From assembly GCA_020056455.1 (NCBI GenBank), contig JAGVHR010000235.1, positions 1-39,244 on the forward strand: 39,244 nt of DNA, written 5' to 3'. Under the pieces are notes generated by a model. The model searched no databases and was not told where the DNA came from. It saw only the letters and a program-made list of their open reading frames with translations. The stretch's first letter is position 1; every line of letters starts with the position of its first letter. Positions 1 to 9,328 of the stretch are shown here, one piece after another. This DNA is from Thermodesulfovibrionales bacterium (GTDB lineage: Bacteria; Nitrospirota; Thermodesulfovibrionia; Thermodesulfovibrionales; UBA6898). A program made the position numbers and the translations under genes.

Positions 1-7
1 GGACTTG

Positions 8-1132
8 TCACAGACCCAGGTTTTGCAGCAATTTTGCGATTAGGGTATTTGAAATCAATAGTCCTTTTGCAGAAAAGCGGAAATGGCTGTCTGAGATTTG
101 GGCGAATCCTTCCTGTATCAGTTCTGTAGCTGCCTTTGGTATATTCAGCCCAAGCTCGTAGGCAGATGAAAGCCGGATGCCTTCCATCTTCCTGAGGCCG
201 AGAAAAATAAATTCCTTCAGCGCGTCTTCGCTCAATATTTCAGTTGCTCCGGCTTCAGGGATTTCATGTTTGCCCAGCCTTGTGATGTATTCTCTGATGT
301 CTCTGGTATTTTCTGAACGGACCCCTTTCATAAAAGAATGGGCCCCGGCGCCTGTTCCGATATATTCCCCCCTGCCCCAGTAGTTAAGGTTATGGATGCA
401 GCGATAACCCGGCAGGGCGTAGCTGGATATTTCATAATGTTCATAGCCTGAGGCGGCAAGGTAGGTGACTGCAAGGTCCTGCATTTCAAGGACATTGTCC
501 TCAGAAGGCAGGGTCAGGGCGTTTGTATCCAGCATCTGCTGAAGCGCGGTCCCCTTCTCCGGGGTAAGTTCATACGCTGAGATATGTTTTGGCCCGAGTG
601 AAACAGCAGTTGCGAGGGAATGACGCCAGGAATCAATGGCCTGCCCTGGAATGCCGTAGATAAGATCGATCGAGAGGTTTTTAATGCCGCTTGCGCAGAC
701 CATTTTTGCGGAATGTATTGCTTCCTGAGCAGTATGAATACGGCCCAGGGACTTGAGTTCGCGATCATGAAAGGACTGGATGCCGAGGCTGAGGCGGTTG
801 ACCGGCATCGAAGGCAGGGCAGCCACTCCGGACTGTGTTAATGTTCCAGGGTTTGCCTCGACAGTTATTTCAGTATCAGGCGCCAGGGTATAATTGGCCC
901 TTATGCACGAAAAGATTCTTGCGATATACTTTTCAGGAAGGACCGATGGGGTGCCGCCGCCGATAAAGACCGCTTTCAGGCCTGACGACAGCCCTTTTTT
1001 TAGCTCCAGCTCCCTGCATAACGCATCCGTGTAACTGTTTGCAATAGTTTCATCATAAGGCACGGAAAGAAAATCGCAATACACGCACTTCCTTACGCAA
1101 AAGGGGATATGGATATAGAGGAATCCCGGCAC
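8..1132 (-). CDS. hemW: HemW-like radical SAM protein (coproporphyrinogen III oxidase-like, heme chaperone)
   Basis: Translation starts LYIHIPFCVRKCVYCDF (radical SAM CxxxCxxC) with GGGTPS and the ISAYELTPEKGT region typical of HemW; start codon is GTG. Confidence 0.93.
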   Translation of the reverse strand: MPGFLYIHIPFCVRKCVYCDFLSVPYDETIANSYTDALCRELELKKGLSSGLKAVFIGGGTPSVLPEKYIARIFSCIRANYTLAPDTEITVEANPGTLTQSGVAALPSMPVNRLSLGIQSFHDRELKSLGRIHTAQEAIHSAKMVCASGIKNLSIDLIYGIPGQAIDSWRHSLATAVSLGPKHISAYELTPEKGTALQQMLDTNALTLPSEDNVLEMQDLAVTYLAASGYEHYEISSYALPGYRCIHNLNYWGRGEYIGTGAGAHSFMKGVRSENTRDIREYITRLGKHEIPEAGATEILSEDALKEFIFLGLRKMEGIRLSSAYELGLNIPKAATELIQEGFAQISDSHFRFSAKGLLISNTLIAKLLQNLGL

Positions 1133-1170
1133 ACTTTATTTTACATCCAGCTGCATAAAATAAGCAGTAT

Positions 1171-1199
1171 TTGACTTGTCTTCAGCTCATCCCTATCAT
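1171..1199 (+). promoter_or_regulatory. Candidate sigma70-type promoter for mazG (TTGACT-N17-TATCAT)
   Basis: ttgact at 1171-1176, 17-nt spacer, tatcat at 1194-1199; mazG ATG at 1208. Confidence 0.5.
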
Positions 1200-1207
1200 A
1201 AAATCCT

Positions 1208-1975
1208 ATGGATATTGAAGAACTCGTAAAGATCATGGCAAGACTTAGGGGCGCGGGCGGATGCCCCTGGGACAGGGAGCAGACCAGGGAATCTCTTAAG
1301 CCTTTTATTATAGAGGAGGCTTATGAGGTACTCGAAGCTATTGATGAAGGGGACCCTGTCGCTATCAGAGAGGAGCTTGGAGACCTCCTGTTTCAGATCG
1401 TATTTCAGAGCAGACTATCTCAGGAGAGAGGCGAGTTTGATCTTTCAGATGTCATTGCCGGCATTAAAAACAAAATGACTTTACGCCATCCGCATGTTTT
1501 TGGGGATGCACAATGCAAGACCTCCGGTGAAGTGGTTATCAAATGGGATGAGATCAAAAAGAGCGAAGGCAAACAGCGTGATTCCATTCTTGAGGGCGTT
1601 CCAAAAACACTTCCTGCCCTTCTGCGAGCAAAGAAAATCCAGGACCGCGCAGCGAAAGTCGGTTTTGATTGGGAGCGGACTGCCGATGCGCTTGAGAAAC
1701 TCGACGAAGAAGTTGCTGAGTTCAGGAACGCGGTGGAGAACAAAAAAGAACATGAGATCGAAGACGAACTCGGCGATATCCTTTTCATGGTAGTCAACAT
1801 CTCACGTTTTATCGGCGTCAATCCCGAGGAAGCGCTGAGGAAGACCATCAGCAAGTTCATCTCCCGTTTCCGGCATATTGAAATGGCGGCTGCTGAAAAA
1901 GGCCAAAAGCTTGCTGATATGCCGCTTGCTGAGATGGATGCACTCTGGGACGAGGCAAAAAAGACCAAATCCTGA
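1208..1975 (+). CDS. mazG: Nucleoside triphosphate pyrophosphohydrolase MazG
   Basis: MDIEELVKIMARLRGAGGCPWDREQT, EEAYEVLEAI, EELGDLLFQIVF and a repeated second MazG domain (ELGDILFMVVNISR). Confidence 0.95.
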   Translation: MDIEELVKIMARLRGAGGCPWDREQTRESLKPFIIEEAYEVLEAIDEGDPVAIREELGDLLFQIVFQSRLSQERGEFDLSDVIAGIKNKMTLRHPHVFGDAQCKTSGEVVIKWDEIKKSEGKQRDSILEGVPKTLPALLRAKKIQDRAAKVGFDWERTADALEKLDEEVAEFRNAVENKKEHEIEDELGDILFMVVNISRFIGVNPEEALRKTISKFISRFRHIEMAAAEKGQKLADMPLAEMDALWDEAKKTKS

Positions 1976-2246
1976 ACAGGCTGGCTGATTACAATTTGTT
2001 TCAGGGCCTGTTTGGATGTATTCTGATTACATCAGGGCATATATGCAGGAAAACTATTACAACATGGCAATACATCCAAGGGACACAGAAAATGCAGATA
2101 TACCATTTAATACATAGCCAGTCTCTGCTTCGGGGTCTCCCTGAATTCCCCTCAAGGGATGGGTCTGCTAATGGTATATTTGTAAATTCCAACTCCCTAA
2201 AGAAGCCGGCGTTTATGGCGTGTGTTGCCGGGGTCTTTGCGAACGC

Positions 2247-2624
2247 ATGAAAACCTGGTCTGAGACAATTTTGCTTGTTGAGGATGATATGATGGTGCGG
2301 GAACTCAACAGGGACGTGCTTGAAAAATTCGGCTACAGAGTTATTGCTGCAAAGGATGGGGAGGAGGCCCTGGAGCTCTATTATGCCAACAGGGACTGTA
2401 TTAGCATGCTCATCCTTGACGTGGTCCTGCCGAAAAAAAACGGCAGGGAAGTGTACGAAGCGATTCTTGCAGAGAATATCGGAATAAGGACCCTGTTCAT
2501 GAGCGGTTATGCCGGCGATCTTGTCCGGGGAAACGGGGTTTTTAACGGGCCTGTTAACTTCATCCCAAAGCCCGTATCGCCCATGAAGCTCCTGCAAAAG
2601 GTCAGGGAAGTCCTCGACTCGTGA
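2247..2624 (+). CDS. Orphan response-regulator receiver domain protein
   Basis: ETILLVEDDMMVRELNRDVLEKFGYRVIAA...LILDVVLPKKNGREVY...FMSGYAGD...FIPKPVSP: receiver fold with Asp and Lys sites. Start set to ATG 2247. Confidence 0.85.
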   Translation: MKTWSETILLVEDDMMVRELNRDVLEKFGYRVIAAKDGEEALELYYANRDCISMLILDVVLPKKNGREVYEAILAENIGIRTLFMSGYAGDLVRGNGVFNGPVNFIPKPVSPMKLLQKVREVLDS

Positions 2625-2717
2625 AGCCTTCGGGTTTCTCAATAGCTGTCCGGATCTCTTTAATTAATTTCCTTCTTGCAGTAAAATAAGACGACTTTAT
2701 TGAGGGGAGGTGGAAAT

Positions 2718-3974
2718 ATGGGGCATGTAAATGGACTCAAATGCAGGGAATGCGGAAGAGAATACCCTGTTGATCCGATTTATGTCTGCGAATTCTGCTT
2801 CGGTCCGCTTGAAGTGGCTTATGACTATAAGAGTATTGCTTCGGCGCTATCAAGGGAAAAAATAAAACAGCGGCCTGAGACCCTTTGGCGATATAAGGAA
2901 CTTTTACCGATTGATGGAGAACCTCAGGTGGGTCTTGATTCAGGATATACGCCGCTTGTCAGGGCAGACAGGCTTGCCGATGTTCTTGGCGTGGATGAGC
3001 TCTATATCAAGGACGATACTGTTGTTCACCCCACACTTTCTTTCAAGGACAGGGTGGTTGCAGTGGCCCTGACCAAGGCAAAGGAGTTCAACTTTGATAC
3101 AGTCGCCTGCGCTTCCACAGGGAACCTTGCCCATTCCGTATCAGCGCATGGGGCCCGGGCCGGTTTTGACAGGTTTATTTTCATTCCTGCGACACTCGAG
3201 GCGAGCAAGATTACTGCTTCGCTGGTATATGAGCCGAACCTTATTGCTGTTGACGGCAATTACGATGAGGTCAACAGGCTCTGCAGCGAAATCGCCAACA
3301 AGTATAATTGGGCGTTTGTGAATATTAATATCAGACCTTTCTACGCTGAGGGTTCCAAAACCACAGGATATGAGATCGCAGAGCAGTTAGGCTGGAAGGC
3401 CCCTGACAATATTGTTATACCATGCGCCAGCGGCTCGCTTCTGACCAAGGTGTGGAAGGCCTTGAAGGAATTCAAGCAGATCGGCATTCTGTCAGAGGTG
3501 AAGACCAGAATTTTCGGCGCTCAGGCAACAGGCTGCAGCCCCATTTCCACAGCTGTAAAAGCAGGCACTGATGTTATCAGACCGGTGAAGCCTGATACTG
3601 TGGCAAGGTCCCTGGCTATTGGAAACCCTGCCGATGGTTTTTATGCGACCCAGGTTATCAGGGAGACCGAAGGCTATGCTGAGGATGTGTCGGACCAGGA
3701 GATTATAGACGCGATAAAGCTCCTTGCCAGGACAGAGGGTATCTTTGCTGAAACAGCGGGCGGCGTGACTCTTGCTGTAACACAAAAGCTGATCAGGGCA
3801 GGGAAGATCAAACGTGATGAGTCAACGGTCATATGTATTACCGGAAACGGACTTAAGACGCAGGAGGCCCTGCAGGGGCATACGATATCTCCGTATTACA
3901 TTAAGCCCGGCCTTGCCTCTTTTGAGGAAGCGCTTGGAAAAATAAAAATAGCGACTGACAAGGAGGGCCGATAA
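2718..3974 (+). CDS. thrC: Threonine synthase (PLP fold type II) with N-terminal zinc-ribbon-like CxxC motifs
   Basis: CRECGREYPVDPIYVCEFCFGPLEVAYDY, PTLSFKDRVVAVALTKA, ACASTGNLAHSVSAHGARAG; SD ggggagg upstream of ATG 2718. Confidence 0.9.
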   Translation: MGHVNGLKCRECGREYPVDPIYVCEFCFGPLEVAYDYKSIASALSREKIKQRPETLWRYKELLPIDGEPQVGLDSGYTPLVRADRLADVLGVDELYIKDDTVVHPTLSFKDRVVAVALTKAKEFNFDTVACASTGNLAHSVSAHGARAGFDRFIFIPATLEASKITASLVYEPNLIAVDGNYDEVNRLCSEIANKYNWAFVNINIRPFYAEGSKTTGYEIAEQLGWKAPDNIVIPCASGSLLTKVWKALKEFKQIGILSEVKTRIFGAQATGCSPISTAVKAGTDVIRPVKPDTVARSLAIGNPADGFYATQVIRETEGYAEDVSDQEIIDAIKLLARTEGIFAETAGGVTLAVTQKLIRAGKIKRDESTVICITGNGLKTQEALQGHTISPYYIKPGLASFEEALGKIKIATDKEGR

Positions 3975-4264
3975 TGGCAGTGAAAGTAAGGATCCCGACC
4001 CCGCTGCAGAGGCTGACGCAAGGCAAAGAGGAAGTAGATGGAACCGCCGGGACAGTCATGTCCTTAGTGAGCAGCCTTGACAAGCTGTATCCCGGACTTG
4101 CCGAGCGCGTATCTGAAAACGGCAAGATCCGCAGATTTGTGAATATCTATGTAAATGATGAGGATATCAGGTTTCTCAACGCTGAGGAAACTCAGGTGAA
4201 GGATGGCGATGAGGTCTCCATTGTCCCTGCCATTGCAGGCGGCGCACCGGGGGCTGCCATATGA
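3974..4264 (+). CDS. ThiS/MoaD-family sulfur carrier protein, CysO-like, with C-terminal extension after GG
   Basis: KIRRFVNIYVNDEDIRFLNAEETQVKDGDEVSIVPAIAGGAPGAAI; ubiquitin-like carrier with diglycine followed by APGAAI. ATG overlaps the thrC stop (TAATG). Confidence 0.88.
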   Translation: MAVKVRIPTPLQRLTQGKEEVDGTAGTVMSLVSSLDKLYPGLAERVSENGKIRRFVNIYVNDEDIRFLNAEETQVKDGDEVSIVPAIAGGAPGAAI

Positions 4265-4497
4265 AAATGAGGGTGAAACTGACATTTCCCCAGGACCTGA
4301 TCAGAGAACCTGTGATTTTTACCATGGCCAGGCAGTTTAATGTGATGCCGAACATCAGGCGTGCCCGGGTTACTGAGACAGCCGGTGAGATGGTGCTTGA
4401 ACTCGAAGGAGAAAAGGACAACCTGGAAAAGGGTCTGAGTTTTCTAAAGGAAAAGGGAATTGATGTGGAATTGGTGGAAGGCGATGTTGTCGAATAA
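4261..4497 (+). CDS. Stand-alone NIL-domain protein
   Basis: 78 aa; RVKLTFPQDLIREPVIFTMARQFNVMPNIRRARVTETAGEMVLELEG matches the NIL domain pattern; ATGA overlap with upstream gene. Confidence 0.85.
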   Translation: MKMRVKLTFPQDLIREPVIFTMARQFNVMPNIRRARVTETAGEMVLELEGEKDNLEKGLSFLKEKGIDVELVEGDVVE

Positions 4498-4529
4498 ACG
4501 GCCCAGGGGCAGATAGACAGGAATATGTT

Positions 4530-5741
4530 ATGAAATATGTGGTGATTATAGGAGACGGCATGGCTGACAGGCCGATTGCAGCGCTTGGCGGCAAGACACC
4601 GCTCCAGAAGGCTGATACGCCCAACATGGACAGGCTTGCCTCGACAGGCATTGTCGGCAGGGTGAGGACCGTGCCTGAAGGTATGCACCCTGGTTCGGAC
4701 GTAGCGAACCTGAGCATCTTCGGCTATGACCCGGCCAGGTTTTATTCCGGGAGGGCGCCTCTTGAGGCGGCCAGCATAGGTGTTGAACTCGGCAGTGATG
4801 ATGTTGCTTTCCGCTGCAACCTTGTTACCCTTAGATACAACAAGGACAGGTCAAAGGCTGTGATGGAGGACTATAGCAGTGGTCATATTTCTTCTGATGA
4901 GGCAAGGGAGCTCATCCTCGAGATCAACAGTCAGCTCGGAACTGATGAACTTGTCTTTTATCCCGGCGTCAGCTACCGGCATCTTATGGTTTGGACAGGC
5001 GGTTCCGCTGACCTCGAATGCGTGCCTCCCCACGATATCCTGGGCAGGGACATAATTGACTATCTCCCGGTAGGAAAAGGCGAGGAAGTGATAAGAGGGC
5101 TTATGCTGAAGTCTGTTGATATCCTTGACTGCCACCCTGTCAACCGCAACAGGGTCAGGGATGGAAAGAACCCCGGCAACAGCTTATGGTTCTGGGGGCA
5201 GGGCAGGCGGCCTCAGATGCCGGTTTTTCGCGATAAATACGGCATCAACGGGGCGCTGGTCTCCGCTGTGGACCTTACAAGAGGCCTCGGCATTTATGCC
5301 GGCTTCGAAATCCTGAAAGTGCCGGGGATGACCGGGTATCTTGATACGAATTATAAGGGAAAGGCCGAGGCAACGCTTGAGGCATTAAACAGAGTTGATT
5401 TTGTCTACCTTCATGTTGAGGCGCCTGACGAGGCCGGTCATTCCGGCAAATATCAGGACAAGGTCAGGGCGATTGAAGACTTTGATAAATATATCGTTGG
5501 AAGTGTCATGGAAGGAATGAGGGCTTTTCCGGAATACAGGGTGCTGGTACTCCCGGACCATGCTACGCCCGTTGAGCTAAGGACCCATTCTGAGGAGCCT
5601 GTCCCGTTTGTCCTTTATGACAACCTGAAGCAGACCGGCAGTATAGTCTCTGCCTATGACGAAACGATTACCGGGCGTAATGACATCATGGTATTTGAAG
5701 AAGGGTTCAGACTTATGGATTATTTCATTAAAGGGAAATGA
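4530..5741 (+). CDS. ApgM-family 2,3-bisphosphoglycerate-independent phosphoglycerate mutase / proposed homoserine kinase
   Basis: [93 protein letters not shown]: alkaline-phosphatase superfamily ApgM; context is aspartate-family biosynthesis. Confidence 0.85.
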   Translation: MKYVVIIGDGMADRPIAALGGKTPLQKADTPNMDRLASTGIVGRVRTVPEGMHPGSDVANLSIFGYDPARFYSGRAPLEAASIGVELGSDDVAFRCNLVTLRYNKDRSKAVMEDYSSGHISSDEARELILEINSQLGTDELVFYPGVSYRHLMVWTGGSADLECVPPHDILGRDIIDYLPVGKGEEVIRGLMLKSVDILDCHPVNRNRVRDGKNPGNSLWFWGQGRRPQMPVFRDKYGINGALVSAVDLTRGLGIYAGFEILKVPGMTGYLDTNYKGKAEATLEALNRVDFVYLHVEAPDEAGHSGKYQDKVRAIEDFDKYIVGSVMEGMRAFPEYRVLVLPDHATPVELRTHSEEPVPFVLYDNLKQTGSIVSAYDETITGRNDIMVFEEGFRLMDYFIKGK

Positions 5742-5754
5742 TGCGGAGGATAAC

Positions 5755-6972
5755 GTGGCGCTGATAGTACAGAAATACGGAGGCACATCAGTCGGGAATA
5801 TAGAGCGGATAAAAAACGTGGCCAACCGCGTTGTCAGGACAGTTGAGCAGGGAAACCGGGTAGTCGTGGTTGTCTCTGCGATGTCCGGTGAGACAGATAA
5901 ACTTATCGGCCTGGCGGGCCATATATCTGCCTCGCCTGCCGAACGCGAGATGGACGTGCTTCTGTCTTCAGGCGAGCGCGTTTCAAGCGCTCTTACTGCG
6001 ATGGCCATTGAGGAGCTCGGCCATAAGGCGAGGTCATTCACAGGCCGTCAGGCAGGGATCATAACCGACACGGTACATACCAAAGCCAGGATTGAGAGGA
6101 TCACAGGCAGCAGGACAAAACAGGCGCTTGACGAAGGATATGTGGTGGTGCTTGCCGGGTTCCAGGGTATTACCGAGAGCCAGGACGTGACTACTCTCGG
6201 AAGAGGAGGCTCTGACCTCTCTGCCGTGGCTATTGCCTCTGCCATTAAGGCTGACCTTTGTGAGATCTACACGGATGTGGACGGCGTCTATACAGCTGAC
6301 CCGAACATCGTACCTGAGGCGAGGAAGCTTGAAAAGATATCCTATGAGGAGATGCTTGAACTGGCGAGTCTCGGCGCCAAGGTGCTTCAGACCCGGTCCG
6401 TTGAATTTGCCATGAAGTACAGAGTGCCGGTTGTTGTAAGATCGAGCTTTAATGATAATCCCGGAACACTGGTTGTGGAGGAGGATAAAGAGATGGAAAA
6501 TGTAGTCGTATCAGGCATAGCCTACGACAAGAACCAGGCGAAGATTACGGTAGTGAACGTGCCTGACAAGCCTGGGATCGCTGCAAAACTGTTTGAGGCC
6601 ATAGCAGCCGCGAATATAGTTGTTGACATGATCGTCCAGAATATAAGCAGCGACGGCAAGTTCGCTGATATTTCCTTTACTGTTCCGAAAAACGACACGC
6701 GCAAGGCTCTTGAGGTGACTGAGGCCCTTGCAAAGGAACTCGGAGCAGAGCGCGTGGACAAGAGAGAGGACATCAGCAAGATCTCGGTGATCGGCGTAGG
6801 TATGAGGACGCATTCGGGCGTTGCCTCAAAGATGTTTCAGACACTTGCTTCCAACAACATCAATATTGCCATGATCAGCACGTCAGAGATCAAAGTCTCC
6901 TGCGTCATAGACCTGAAATATACGGAGCTTGCAGTGAGCGTGCTCCATGAGGCCTTTGGGCTGGCGGCATAG
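5755..6972 (+). CDS. lysC: Aspartate kinase
   Basis: [45 protein letters not shown]-terminal ACT domains; GTG start at 5755 with SD cggagga. Confidence 0.93.
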   Translation: MALIVQKYGGTSVGNIERIKNVANRVVRTVEQGNRVVVVVSAMSGETDKLIGLAGHISASPAEREMDVLLSSGERVSSALTAMAIEELGHKARSFTGRQAGIITDTVHTKARIERITGSRTKQALDEGYVVVLAGFQGITESQDVTTLGRGGSDLSAVAIASAIKADLCEIYTDVDGVYTADPNIVPEARKLEKISYEEMLELASLGAKVLQTRSVEFAMKYRVPVVVRSSFNDNPGTLVVEEDKEMENVVVSGIAYDKNQAKITVVNVPDKPGIAAKLFEAIAAANIVVDMIVQNISSDGKFADISFTVPKNDTRKALEVTEALAKELGAERVDKREDISKISVIGVGMRTHSGVASKMFQTLASNNINIAMISTSEIKVSCVIDLKYTELAVSVLHEAFGLAA

Positions 6973-6976
6973 GGAG

Positions 6977-7004
6977 ACAGGAACCGGAATATTCCGACTC
7001 CTGT
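6977..7004 (+). other. Two-tier palindromic hairpin between lysC and cimA
   Basis: ACAGGA-AC-CGGAATATTCCG-AC-TCCTGT: outer 6-bp arms and an inner 12-nt perfect palindrome separated by a symmetric AC/AC internal loop. Confidence 0.6.
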
Positions 7005-7023
7005 TTGCGTATACTGAGACCAT

Positions 7024-8598
7024 ATGAAAAAAATCGAAATATACGATACCACGCTCAGGGACGGGGCCCAGTCAGAGGATGTATCTTTCTCTGTTGAGGA
7101 CAAGCTCAGGATAACCGGGAAGCTCGACGAACTCGGACTGCACTATATCGAGGGCGGCTATCCTGGCTCGAATCCCCGCGACCTGGAATTCTTCAGAAAG
7201 GCTGCAAAACTTAAACTTGCCAATGCAAAACTCGTGAGTTTCGGCAGTACTCACAGGCCAAAGAAGAAGGCTTCAAAGGATGAGACTCTCAAGGCGCTTC
7301 TTGATGCGAATACCTCTGTGATAACGATTTTTGGCAAGACCTGGGATTTTCACGTGAAGGAGGCGCTTAAGGTCCCACTCAGGGAAAATCTCGAAATCAT
7401 CCATGACTCGGTTGCTTTTTTGAAAAAACGCACTGACAAGGTTTTTTTTGACGCGGAACATTTCTTTGACGGTTATAAACGTAACCAGGAATATGCGTTG
7501 CAATGTCTTGAGGCGGCCCATGATGCCGGGGCTGAATGCCTGGTGCTCTGCGATACCAACGGAGGCTGCACGCCTTCGGAAATCAGGGAGATTGTCAGGA
7601 AGGTGAAGAAGGCCTGCTCTGCACCGCTCGGTATTCATGTGCATAACGACAGTGACTGTGCTGTTGCAAACTCAATAGTGTCCGTTGAAGAGGGCGTAAC
7701 GCAGGTCCAGGGCACGATCAACGGCCTTGGTGAACGCTGCGGCAATGCCAATCTTATCTCGATCATTCCCAATATTCAGCTGAAGCTCGGCATGAAATGC
7801 CTTGCTGACAAGAAGCTTGAAAAGTTACGTGAAGTATCGCGGTTTGTAAATGAGATCGCAAATTTGAGGCACTTCAAGCGGCAGCCTTACACAGGAGACA
7901 GCGCCTTTGCCCATAAAGCAGGCATGCATGTGAGCGCGATCCTGAAGCATTCCGAGACCTATGAACATATCAGCCCGGCCCTTGTAGGCAATTCACAGCG
8001 CATTCTCATCTCTGATCTGGCAGGCAGGGCGAATATCCTCAGAAAAGCAGAGGAGTTCGGTATCAAACTCTCAAACGATTCTGTGCAGCTTATCGATATC
8101 ATTACTCAGCTTAAGGAGCTTGAAAGCCAGGGCTTCCAGTTCGAAGGAGCAGAGGCGTCCTTTGAACTGCTCATGAAAAAAGCCCTTGGCCTGCACAAGA
8201 GGTTCTTTGACCTTATAGGGTTCAGGGTGATCATCGAAAAGAGGAAAGAGGGTGATGAGTCCCTGAGCGAGGCGACGATTATGGTCAGGGTGAGCGGGCA
8301 TGTTGAGCACACCGCTGCTACGGGGCACGGTCCTGTAAACGCTCTTGACAACGCACTGCGCAAGGCGCTTGAGAAGTTTTATCCTGTTCTCCGTGAAGTG
8401 AAACTGCTTGATTATAAGGTGCGCGTGTTAACAGCCGGCAAGGGCACAACAGCCAGGGTAAGGGTCCTGGTGGAATCCGGCGACAAAGAGGGCCGCTGGG
8501 GAACTGTCGGCGTGTCGGAGAACATAATCGAGGCCTCTTATCAGGCCCTTGTCGACAGCGTGGAATATAAGATGCTCAAGGAAGAACAGTTGTCTTAG
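7024..8598 (+). CDS. cimA: (R)-citramalate synthase, LeuA-like
   Basis: EIYDTTLRDGAQSEDVSFSVEDKLRI, HVHNDSDCAVANSIVSVEEG, QVQGTINGLGERCGNANL, C-terminal regulatory domain. Confidence 0.93.
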   Translation: MKKIEIYDTTLRDGAQSEDVSFSVEDKLRITGKLDELGLHYIEGGYPGSNPRDLEFFRKAAKLKLANAKLVSFGSTHRPKKKASKDETLKALLDANTSVITIFGKTWDFHVKEALKVPLRENLEIIHDSVAFLKKRTDKVFFDAEHFFDGYKRNQEYALQCLEAAHDAGAECLVLCDTNGGCTPSEIREIVRKVKKACSAPLGIHVHNDSDCAVANSIVSVEEGVTQVQGTINGLGERCGNANLISIIPNIQLKLGMKCLADKKLEKLREVSRFVNEIANLRHFKRQPYTGDSAFAHKAGMHVSAILKHSETYEHISPALVGNSQRILISDLAGRANILRKAEEFGIKLSNDSVQLIDIITQLKELESQGFQFEGAEASFELLMKKALGLHKRFFDLIGFRVIIEKRKEGDESLSEATIMVRVSGHVEHTAATGHGPVNALDNALRKALEKFYPVLREVKLLDYKVRVLTAGKGTTARVRVLVESGDKEGRWGTVGVSENIIEASYQALVDSVEYKMLKEEQLS

Positions 8599-9290
8599 GG
8601 CTTCAGTCTTATCTCCACCCTCCTGTTTTCAGCCCTGCTCTCAGGGGTGTCATTGGGTAACAGAGGTCTGAGCTCAGCATTGCCCTTCACATAAAAACGG
8701 GCCGGGTTTATCCCTTGTTTTTTGATGAAATATTTGAGTACCTTTGTGGCACGGTCTACTGATAGTTCCCAGTTGGAGGGGTAAAGAGGTGTGCTGATAG
8801 GCTGATTGTCAGTATGACCGTCGATTTCCACCTGGAATTGGGGGTGATTTCGTATCATGCCGCCGATCTTATCAAGTATAGGCTCAAACGAATGCAGTAT
8901 GTCCGCCTCACCTGGGCTGAAAGTCACCTTTTCTTTCAGAGTTATGATTACCTCACCTTTGACGGTACGGACGGACACCCCCTCCTGCATTTTCAGGTCT
9001 TCGATTATGGAAGACATTCCGTAGCCTGGTTCCTCATAAGCTGCAGGCCGGGCTGATTTATTATGATCTGAGGGTTGAATAGCCGCATTTTTTTGCTCAG
9101 GCGTCTTCTGCGCAGTCAGATTCCCTGCGGTGAGGGCAAAGACAAAAAAGACCAGGAGCAGGGTCAGCAGATCGCTGAGGGTTATGAGCCAGTTGCTGTC
9201 CGTATCTATGGAGGCGCCGGTTTTAGCCATGAGCCTCCTGTACGGAGAGGGAATCCATTCTGTCTTTTTCACTGTTTTGCCGACCTCCAT
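8595..9290 (-). CDS. motB: Flagellar motor stator protein MotB (OmpA-like C-terminus)
   Basis: WLITLSDLLTLLLVFFVFALT TM with stator Asp; VEIDGHTDNQPI...NWELSVDRATKVLKYFI...GKGNAE-type OmpA domain. Confidence 0.92.
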   Translation of the reverse strand: MEVGKTVKKTEWIPSPYRRLMAKTGASIDTDSNWLITLSDLLTLLLVFFVFALTAGNLTAQKTPEQKNAAIQPSDHNKSARPAAYEEPGYGMSSIIEDLKMQEGVSVRTVKGEVIITLKEKVTFSPGEADILHSFEPILDKIGGMIRNHPQFQVEIDGHTDNQPISTPLYPSNWELSVDRATKVLKYFIKKQGINPARFYVKGNAELRPLLPNDTPESRAENRRVEIRLKP

Positions 9291-9328
9291 CTGAATTTCA
9301 CCAGTGCCATTACTTTTCGTTCAGATAG

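Noticed and set aside
2621-2640. gaagcc-ttcg-ggtttc hairpin after the receiver gene
   Set aside because: Six pairs and a TTCG loop but no T-tract; not enough for an intrinsic terminator call.
2001-2642. 213-aa minus-strand ORF across the mazG-thrC gap
   Set aside because: Lies antisense to the clear receiver gene; no recognisable domain; codon pattern looks like antisense noise.
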